Shown piece by piece: positions 56,655-64,000 of a stretch of 64,000 bases of DNA. Position 1 is the stretch's first letter. Every line of letters starts with the position of its first letter. This DNA comes from Hygrocybe punicea (Eukaryota; Basidiomycota; Agaricomycetes; Agaricales; Hygrophoraceae). The notes under the pieces are model-generated. The model made no database searches. It saw nothing but the letters and a program-made list of their open reading frames with translations, and was not told where the DNA came from. A program made the position numbers and the translations under genes. Location of the stretch: contig OY744462.1 of the NCBI GenBank assembly GCA_963556145.1, forward strand, positions 5,332,001 through 5,396,000, in the 5' to 3' direction.

Positions 56655-58032
56655 ATGGCAAACCACGGCACACTTGCCAGGTTCCTTGTGAGCAGTGACA
56701 GCTCGCGGCCTGGTAACTACGTTCCTAATGGTGGCACAGTCACTCCTTCAGCTTTGCCTACTTCAAGTCCACTGCGGAGTCTTTCGAGACCGATATCATC
56801 GCCACTCTCTCAACTCAGCCTACGACGTCAACGGGACAACGACAATGACCTCTTCAGTGGTTCTATGGATGGCGCACTTACACCACGCAGCAAAAGGCAT
56901 AAAACCCATGCAAAGACTGTCTGCGAGTCCTTTGGATTGCCCGACGGTGCTCTGGATCAATTTGCAGCGGCAAGAAAATCTAACGAGTCTCCCACTAGTG
57001 GCATACCAACTAATATCCTGTCTAATATAGCTTGACACTGACAGCAAATTGATAACGCTTCTCGGTTATCTTATGAAGCTTCAAGACACTAACCAGCAAA
57101 ATGAATTGAGCGAGCTGCTTGCATCTCCGGAGTTCAGGGTAAAACATATAGGCCGATTGTCTGGTTATAACTAATGCTACCTTTCAGAGAACTCTTCAAG
57201 ACCGATTGTCGGCCTGCTTAATGTCTCCCGACATCACAGCCTATGTCACTGAGATAAATGACCACATCCGGGTATTTTAATCTCATGTCTGATGTGTACC
57301 CTCACTGACGCAAGCAATTACTAGAGTCTCATTATGAGGAACCCTGCTCTTTTTAAGATATCCCCAGCCGTGTTCCAGGATCAGGACCTACTCGCCCAGC
57401 TTATGAAACTTTTGAAGGGTGTTTTGATGGACTGCCGGGGTTCTACGAAGGCCAAGGTAAACCATGACTTCTCGACCGTGAATGATGGCTAAAGCACGCA
57501 AATAGCTTGTAGCCTCCCTGGTGCCATCCAAAAGCAGGCTTCATCCCCAGTCCGTTAGGGAGTTGACCAAGTCTATGGCTCCCAAGGGTATTGAGATATC
57601 TCCTGCGCAGTGGGCATGTGTCGCCTTTATGGTAAGTTTTTATTGTAATTTGTTGACCATGTATTAATATGTACACAGCGGTCGACTCTCATTGATTTCA
57701 ATGCTTACATTGCCAATAAAGCTGCAACCTCTTCAAGTGCCTCTTCGACTGTCAATGAACCGGAGGAAAATAATGGAGCCGAACCAGCTGAGGATGATGA
57801 AGGAAATATTACTTATGTGTCTTCTCAATTCTGGAATTTTCTCGACGCTGCCCTTGTCAGGGTCCGCCTGGAGGCACAAAAGGACAGAAGGACAAGAGAG
57901 GAGCAAGAAGCATGGTTGACAAGGTACACTCGCTGCTCTCTTTTACGCCATTGTATGCTCATTTCCATTGAAGGTTCTTCAACCAAACCTTTCAGGACGA
58001 TCTCAAGGCATACTCAGGTGGATCCAGGCCAA

Positions 58033-58063
<31 letters not shown>

Positions 58064-58188
58064 GCGATCAGTTGATTGGCAGGTCACTGTCCAACAGCAG
58101 CTTACTTGGTGATGCCAACACTCATTTATTTTCTTTTGAATATCATACCGTTGTCGTACATCCCAATGTCCGTAGCTACGTTTTATAG
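56655..58188 (+). CDS. Accessory protein of the Plavaka-like element (multi-exon)
   Basis: Starts at ATG 56655 (MANHGTLARFL), about 120 bp after the transposase stop. Residues 1-105 are Ser/Pro/Arg-rich with a basic cluster (PRSKRHKTHAK). Later exons form a helical protein: LLGYLMKLQDTNQQNELSEL (57058-57138), RTLQDRLSACLMSPD (57188-57271), LIMRNPALFKISPAVFQDQD (about 57327-57455), LVASLVPSKSRLHPQSVREL (57509-57630), an acidic exon with VSSQFWNFLDAALVRVRLE (57681-57921), then a last exon ending in an Ala/Gln tract. Introns are 45-55 bp with GT..AG ends, except the first, which is unclear near 56970-57050. Similar second genes accompany Plavaka-like transposases in other mushrooms as far as I recall. 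Function unknown; a transposition cofactor is an inference. Confidence 0.6.
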
Positions 58189-58666
58189 CAATTCTAATGT
58201 CGTTTCTTTATCTGCGTCTGCAAATAAATAGGCCTGATCAGCTACCCAACGAGCTAGCCCCAGCACAGGTCCCCAAACAGTCCACCAAACTTACCTGACT
58301 CATCCAAGGATCAGGGATAAACCATCGCTCAACCAGCACTGGGATCACATCCCCAATCCAGGACCCGGCACAATCTACTGAACAGGCCTGGCTCACCCAA
58401 GAACCAGGGCCAAACCATCACCCAGACAGGGACAAAAATCCAGCCCTTATCCAGGACTTTCAGCCAGCAACAGCCGATGGCTTATTGATGGCTGATCTGA
58501 CAATGGTTTGATGCATTTTGGGTACTGTTTCACAGGGTTGTACTAGTGATTTACACTAACGTCCAAAAAACATAATGTCCATGGCCTGGAACTAGCCTTT
58601 GTCCAACTCGGGTTAAGGGCGATGGGAAAAAACCCTGAGTCAGCACGGAGCTCGAACTGACATGTA

Positions 58667-59127
58667 ATGGCGCCGAAGAGAAGGTCGTCACGGCAAGCGG
58701 GCAGAGAAGTGATGCAATCGAGTTCGCCATGCGTCAATGGTCGTTTCCTGTGAGTACTGGCGGCGCGGAGTTTCTTGCAGCCGGCGAGGGTTTTGACGAC
58801 GAGTGGATGGCGACGAGTAGCGCAGACGTCGGGGTAGAAGGCTTCGAGTTGATTACAAATTCTGGAGAGGTAGTTATCGACGGAGGTTGGCTTGATGTGG
58901 TGGGACATGTAGACGACGAAGAAACTGAGGGTGTCGGGTGTCGGGGTGTTGGGGAGGTTGTGGTTAGCGCAAAAGGTAATGTATGAATGTAAAGCAGAGG
59001 AGTAGGCGGCAGCAGTCGTGGGCTCAATGGCACAGCCGATCGCGGTAGCGCGCTCATGCCTGAGCCTGTCAATTGACCAGGGTTGCCATGAGGGCTGCCT
59101 GGTCGATTGTGTTGCTGACATCAACAT
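58667..59127 (-). pseudogene. DIRS-C tyrosine recombinase, N-terminal part
   Basis: Begins MLMSATQSTRQPSWQPW at 59127, overlapping the RNase H stop by a few bases. The SAM-like DNA-binding part is visible: LRHERATAIGCAIEPTTAAA, YLSRICNQLEAFYPDVC, KTLAGCKKLRAAS, GELDCITSLPACRDDLLFG. At 58666 it meets the Plavaka-like insertion; the open frame continues 120 bp into transposon DNA by chance. The rest of the enzyme is at 46542-47055. Confidence 0.88.
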
Positions 59128-61110
59128 CGGACCACCCCCAGCAGCACATGAGGGGGTTCGAAGAGAGCAATGGACAGACGTGGTTCGAGAGAGAGTGCAA
59201 TGTCATCGCGATCACGAGATAGGGCGTCGGCAATGTCGTTAAAGGTACCAGGAAGGAAGTGCACACGGAAAGTGAAGTCATGTGTGAGGCAAAGTCGAAC
59301 GGCGGCAATAAGGATTGGGTTATATTCAGGCATGGCACGAAGGGTGTTGAACATGTCGACAGTATTCGTGTTGTCGCAATACACCATGATGCGTCGCGGC
59401 AAAGGACGAACATGTAAGACGATGTGCATCAAGGCAGACAGGACGGCAAGTGCTTCGAGGTAAAAAATGTTTGTGGTGTCGCCGGGGGCGATCGCGTACT
59501 TGTGCCCAGTGCCAAGAAAAGGGGACCAGAAGCCGAGGCCAGTAGGGCAGGCGTCGGAGTAAAGGGAGAGGTTGGCTTCGTCTGCAGACCAGGTAGTGGA
59601 GTTCAAGATGTAGATGCTGTTGGAGCATTCCATTTCATCCGCGATCCAGAATAACTCCTTACTCATGGTGCTATTAATCCAGATAGGTTTATGTGGTTCA
59701 GATTTACCCGACATCTTGAAATAAGTCATGGAAAGACCGGGGCGCAACAAAGGGTAGACATTGAGGGCCCAATTGACCCAACCGGCCATCTTCTGAAAGT
59801 CACGAAGAGGGCGACGTCGCCCTACTGATGCGAAGCAATGGAGGGCTGCGACTAGTTTCTTGTGGCGGTCGGAGTCCATAGTGATTGTCATGGCGTTGGG
59901 GTCGACGGTGAAGCCGATGATGGAGAGTGTGGCACCCCATTCCTGTTTACTCTCGGCGTGCAGTATCCCAAGGTCGTCCCAGAGCTGAAGGAGAATAGCT
60001 TGTTTCCTTGGCATAAATTTATGGTATGGTTCGTACCAAAGGAGATTGTCAGCAAAATCCCAAGAGAAGTTATCGTCAACGTATGTAAAGAGATCGGCTA
60101 AAAACAGGACGTAGATCGCGATCCAAGTGACCAAGCAAGCGAAGCTCGCGTAGACACAACCACCAGCACCATTCCCGAAATGGTTGCAACGATTAACGCA
60201 ACGGTCGCCGTCGAAAGTCATGATTTGCCGGATTTGCCAATGCGGTGCCATGGGCATCAGGCGATAAGCTCGAGAAACATCGGATTTGAAGATGATAAGC
60301 TCGCGGTTGGGGTGCTCGGCGTGAGCGTTGCGCAGGGCATGGCCGAGATGATGGAGGTTGTCCATGCGAACGAAACGGTCCTCCTTTGGGATCAAAGAGT
60401 TTTGCGCGAACGGTTCAGCGCTTTGGTCAATGACGAGACGCAAGTCGGTGGAGTGTGGTTTCAACACAACACCGAGGGGTATGCTGTGCATTCCTGGTAG
60501 AAGACGTTTCCCGAAGGGAGGTGACACTTGTCCCAGCGCGATTTCAGCATCTCGTTGTACTAAAAGGAAAGCACGATGGTTGGGGTCGTTGATAGGGCGG
60601 AAGGAATTGTCGTGAGTGACAGGGTAGGAAGGGTCGCCAGTTTGTGCCCACGGCCAGAAACCTTCTCGCAAAGCATGGCACACGGAGAGTACAAAGGGGC
60701 GATTTGGGTGAGTACTGAGATATGATTCGAAGACATCAACTTTAATTGGGGTAACGATGCGAAAGAGGTCAGGATGTTGGCGAATGGTGTCGTTGGCGGA
60801 AGCGTTGTGTAATTCGTTGTCGGGCACGCAGGGGAGTGGTGATTCCAACGTGCTCGCCAAGCCCGTCGTCAATGTGGGGTGGATTACTGGGTCCCATACG
60901 AAATCCCTTGCGTGTTTAGGTTTGTTGGCCCAACGATTAAACCTTCCGGATGGTTGTTGAGGGACAATCCATCGATCGGTGGCTGGTGTTATTACATTTT
61001 GCGCATACGTGCGCGTAGTTACATTTGGCCCCATTGTTTGGGCATTTTCCGTCGTTCCAGCGGCGGCATGGGTCGCGCTTGTGGAAAGATTGCCGTTCGC
61101 TTCTGGCGTC
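59121..61110 (-). CDS. DIRS-C reverse transcriptase and RNase H
   Basis: Open frame with intact motifs. RT: GMHSIPLGVVLKPHSTDLRL, RMDNLHHLGHALRNAH, FKSDVSRAYRLMPMAP, RCNHFGNGAGGCVYASFA and the catalytic LFTYVDDNFSW (60070-60090). RNase H: LSLYSDACPTGLGFWSP (near 59560), a FYLEALAVLSAL helix, VYCDNTNTVDMFNTL and NDIADALSRDRDD. The frame stays open upstream to 62117, but that part overlaps gag on the same strand and shows no RT similarity, so the real Pol probably begins around 61110 after the zinc-knuckle region. The element is inactive because its recombinase is split, but RT itself looks usable. Confidence 0.88.
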
Positions 61111-62193
61111 GCCTCAATGGCTTCGTAGTCCATCCCAGGACTGGATCCAGTGCAGTTGAAGGTCAGCAAACTCGTGGACATCGGTAAGCATGAGGTCCCG
61201 TCGTTGCGCAACTCTGACACGGATTCCTTTATCGAAGTGGATGATCCGTTGATGCTGGTCGACTGGGAGGGCTGCGAAGAGCCCAGAGATATACTTTCCA
61301 TACTTGCGGAGCTCACTGTGTCGCAGTGGGAATATGTAGACTGTAGCTTCGACGGTGGGTTCCCAGGCTGTAATCCACTCCCCATGGGATGCGACACTTT
61401 TGGCAGCTGTCGTGTTCCCAATGGAGATCTCAAGGGAACCGATACGTTCGTGTTGCTTGGGGTCTGAAACTGAGAAGAGTCCGGAGATGACGTGGTCGAG
61501 ATCAACGGATCTGCCTGAAACGAGGTTCGTCCATTCCGAGACTGGAAATTGTGGACAGTCCGGGGAGTTGAGGATGGAATTGACGGTGAATTTGACATCT
61601 CTTGTGAAGTTTTCGATGGAGGTTCTCGCTTCTTGGAGCGAAACAGGGAGTTCCGTAGGATGGATCGATTGCCTGATGACCCACAGAAGTAGAGAGACAT
61701 TGACTCGCCGTTTTGGAGCGTGAGTGTCTTCTTCGTCTTTGTCGTCATCGAATAATCCGAGCGAGATGGTTCGGTTGGCTCGTGAAGCCCAGTTTTCAGT
61801 CTCTTGGAACTCATCATCAAGTTCAGCCAACGGGTTTGTGGCTTCACCTCGGGATTGCCCCTTGCTGCGTAATTTGTCAAAGTCGTCGAGCATCCTGCAG
61901 TAGGATCTAAAGGCTTGTCTAGATGCATAGTCGTCGTCTTGATTGAAGGGCAGGATGAGCGTGAGTTCGAGGATGGCTGAGATTTTGTCTTGACTTCTGC
62001 TTCTGTATTCCTGCACAATTCTGTTGCAGTCATTTCTGACCTTTGCAGAGGCAGTAGTGGTTCCTCCGTTATAAGATGAGCTTTGCGTTTGCATCTGTAC
62101 CTCAACAGATTCTTCATTATTAGTCATGAAATTTATTGATGGGAGGCACGACAATGTAGAACGTGAAACGGCAGGCAACTGAAAATGGGACAT
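60950..62193 (-). pseudogene. DIRS-C gag-like protein
   Basis: ATG at 62193 or 62126. Features are NDCNRIVQEYRSRSQDKISA, SLLLWVIRQSIHPTELPVSL, CPQFPVSEWTNLVSGRSVDL, GNTTAAKSVASHGEWITAWE and LQLHWIQSWDGLRSH before a TGA at 61114. The same frame then continues through a CCHC knuckle C-x2-C-x4-H-x4-C (CAKCNNTSHRSMDC near 61000) and ends near 60955. DIRS-A has no stop at the equivalent of 61114, so this is either a mutation here or a readthrough site. Confidence 0.82.
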
Positions 62194-62650
62194 AAGAATG
62201 AGAAAGAAAAACGGAGGAAAGACAGCTTACTCGAGGTGAGACTGAGAGGTCCTGAGAACCGGGGTCTACCTCGAGAAGTGTTTATATAATGTGAAAGGGG
62301 TAAAGTAAGATAAAAGGGGTTAAGTGAGACAATGTTCGAGGTGCCAAAGAAAAAAGGGGGCACGGGCTCAAGATGAAGAGGGAGTACGCATGGGCTCCGA
62401 GTCAAGCAGTGGTTGACTGAGGGGGGTCCCTCCGAAGCTCTTTCGAGCGTGATTAGACTATAGTAAATATTTTATTTAAAAACAAAAAAAACCCTGTTTC
62501 GAAATCATCAGTTCCGCGCTGCTCCACTGTGACACCGCTGACAAACCCCTGCCAATTTTTCGCTGCTCGAGGACTGGACAATCTTCAAGTTCTTGAATCA
62601 GACTCACTATTCCTCACTCTCATATCACCAGGTAGCATTCCCGTCCTTGG
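62194..62650. other. Upstream region of DIRS-C
   Basis: No gene. Contains a TATATAA-like box near 62285 on the minus strand, about 90 bp before the gag ATG, and several CTCGAGG words. The 5' end of DIRS-C must lie here, but I could not place it. Confidence 0.45.
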
Positions 62651-63129
62651 TCACCGTCTCCCCATATACTTCAAATCTTTCAGCCTCTCATGAATCCAAG
62701 CAGCACTACGCAGTGAATTCGTCATGCTTCTCGCAAAAGCGGAGAAGCGCATTATAATGCTGCTCCGGGCTCGAGCCTCAGAAGTTTCGCTAGATCCTCT
62801 GGGCCAAGGTATGGAGGCTGACTCCCATCTTCCGAGAGTGATGAGCTTCCTCGGATAGCACACGCGTAGTATACACAATGATCTATACCGAAGCAATGAC
62901 CCAACTCGTGGCTTGTGGTGCGGCAAACGTGGCTGAGCCATAGGCCAATCAAGGCAGCAGCGGATGGGGAAGCATCTAAGGAATGTGCAGATACGGCATG
63001 TCGTGCAGCGACCAAACCGCCATTGTTCGAAGTTGCTGAACTATACCATCCCAATGTCCGTATCGCCTCACTCGCTGTCCTCGCTCTCATAGAGGTCCAG
63101 ATCAACCCATCCAAATTGAGCTGGCGCAC
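62651..63129 (-). pseudogene. Archaemetzincin-like metalloprotease relic
   Basis: The zinc-binding motif of archaemetzincins, HExxHxxGxxHC-x4-C, is visible as HELGHCFGIDHCVYYAC at about 62862-62910, followed by SSLSEDGSQPPYLGPEDLAKLL. The Met normally two residues after the last Cys is Ile (ACAIRG), and a Cys usually in the PPYLC segment is Gly. The C-terminal helix (NALLRFCEKHDEFTA, then AWIHERLKDL) is present in two other frames. The sequence before about 62930 does not resemble the family. Remains of a host gene, no longer coding for a working enzyme. Confidence 0.75.
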
Positions 63130-63179
63130 GAATACGTTATCAGCGAATGCCGACTGTAGAGGTGTTCAGTCATCAGGAA

Positions 63180-64000
63180 AACACGGTTCGTCTTTATTAT
63201 TATTAATAAATTTGGCCCGATACCGGTATCAGTGGACAGTAGAATAAAAAATTAATAATATTTTTGAATGGAAAGAAATAATCATATCAACACAAACAAC
63301 ATAAGTTATATTCAATGTGTCTAGGTGTTTATTTGTCAGGGATTTACTAGAGACTGTTTACAATAGCAAGCATTTACAGAAAGCTGGGAGAGTGGAATCA
63401 AAAAAAATCTGCCCTGCAGGGCATGTTATAGTGTTTCCAAATAAATACCCCATGCTATAACTAAAGAAAATTGGAGAAAATACCTTCTAAAGCCATCTTA
63501 TTCTCAGAATTTTTCCAGAATATTCTCAAATGTATCTAAAGAGAAATTAAATAATCTAGTGAGAAAGTGGACAAAAAGAAGTTATATTTTTGTGATACAC
63601 TATGCAAATTTCCTGTGTCTTCCCATTCTATTCAAACTTAACCTGTTAGCTCTCCCAATGCAATAATGGTATGTTCTTCCCTGTGGCCTTATGCCTGCAC
63701 AAACAGTCTTCATGTTTAATGATTGGACAAAATATTGTATTATTTAAAATCCCTTGCATTTATGAGAATTTTGAAAAGTACAAATGCATTTAATCAACAC
63801 TGTCATTGCGCCCTTCAAGCACCATATTTTTGGGATCACTTCTGAGAGAGCTACAGATTATTTTTCATGAGAATCTGTTGCTTTGGCTCGGAAAGGGAGC
63901 TTATGTAAGCTATTTTTTTCAAACTCAGTATCAGAATCGCTATCGTCCACTGCTATTAGTAACGAGCCATAAATTTAACAACTGTAAATAAGACAAATTA
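63180..64000. other. AT-rich non-genic DNA
   Basis: Only short frames, many A/T runs, no splice-bounded exon series and no repeat shared with the rest of the window. Nothing assigned. Confidence 0.6.

Larger units (their letters stand above)
47059..58663 (+). mobile_element. Plavaka/CACTA-like DNA transposon with captured host DNA (11.6 kb)
   Basis: Defined by disruption of the DIRS-C recombinase and a 3-bp duplication GTA, as expected for CACTA-superfamily elements. The left end starts CACGCCC. A subterminal inverted repeat of about 39 bp (around GCCATGGACGTTATGTTTGG at 47086 and its complement near 58560-58590) joins the ends, although the outermost bases do not match well. Contents: CDC5 pseudogene, host gene fragment, transposase gene, accessory gene. 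A solo LTR-3 was inserted later. Confidence 0.75.
46542..62193 (-). mobile_element. DIRS-C: tyrosine-recombinase retrotransposon split by a Plavaka/CACTA-like element
   Basis: Minus-strand order gag (62193-60950), RT/RNase H (ending 59121), tyrosine recombinase (59127-58667 and 47055-46542). The recombinase is interrupted by 47059-58663; GTA is present on both sides (47056-47058 and 58664-58666), and removing the insert with one GTA joins LLFGAIT to the TVAFHGLLRLGELVW continuation without loss of a codon. RT and recombinase catalytic residues are intact. Exact termini were not found. Confidence 0.9.

Noticed and set aside
58543..58666. C-terminal extension of the DIRS-C recombinase (CQFELRADSG..)
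   Set aside because: It is read-through into the Plavaka-like element; the true continuation is at 47055.
61110..62117. First 330 residues of the long DIRS-C pol frame as part of the RT protein
   Set aside because: They overlap the gag frame, which has the recognisable conserved blocks shared with DIRS-A; the pol frame there is open but dissimilar.
63806..63991. Small plus-strand frame near the window end
   Set aside because: Short, AT-rich, no similarity and no splice context.

Overview
The window is a slab of transposon-dense fungal DNA, most likely from an Agaricomycete (Basidiomycota). Evidence seen in the sequence: short 45-80 bp introns with GT..AG ends, a seven-transmembrane receptor of the fungal Git3/cAMP-receptor type, a gypsy gag-pol lineage and a Plavaka/CACTA-like transposase of kinds I know from mushroom genomes, a relic of the splicing factor CDC5 and a relic of archaemetzincin. 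No rRNA, tRNA or CRISPR was found. The species cannot be named from this.

Layout. 1-4316: end of a plus-strand Ty3/gypsy element (Gypsy-1), its integrase split by a 1.68-kb solo LTR with perfect 5-bp target duplications. 4317-13381: a minus-strand Ty3/gypsy element (Gypsy-2 copy 1) that also carries an intron-containing gene on the opposite strand, between pol and the 3' LTR. 13382-18288: solo or broken LTRs and three consecutive palindromic repeats. 18289-42325: a plus-strand tyrosine-recombinase retrotransposon (DIRS/Ngaro order, DIRS-A) split by a second Gypsy-2 (copy 2, 20697-40480). Copy 2 itself holds a 6.3-kb inverted-repeat DNA element in its left LTR, a hAT element in the antisense gene, and three foreign LTRs. 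43399-44220: solo LTR. 44516-46156: the only host gene that looks intact, a G-protein-coupled receptor with 11 exons. 46542-62193: a second tyrosine-recombinase retrotransposon (DIRS-C, minus strand) split by an 11.6-kb Plavaka/CACTA-like transposon (47059-58663) with a 3-bp target duplication. That transposon contains a decayed transposase, an accessory gene, and what looks like a captured host segment with a CDC5 pseudogene and a convergent gene fragment. 62651-63129: archaemetzincin relic. 63180-64000: AT-rich DNA with nothing recognised.

How it fits together. Removing each insertion restores the reading frame or flank beneath it, so the order of events can be read: DIRS-A was hit by Gypsy-2 copy 2, which was then hit by the inverted-repeat element, the hAT element and the solo LTRs; DIRS-C was hit by the Plavaka-like element, which was later hit by a solo LTR. 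The two Gypsy-2 copies differ mainly by CpG to TpG/CpA changes, which create CGA to TGA stops and destroy catalytic aspartates. The best candidate for an undescribed system is the antisense gene of Gypsy-2: it encodes a coiled-coil protein with a Zn2Cys6-spaced cysteine cluster and is present, with all six cysteines, in both copies.
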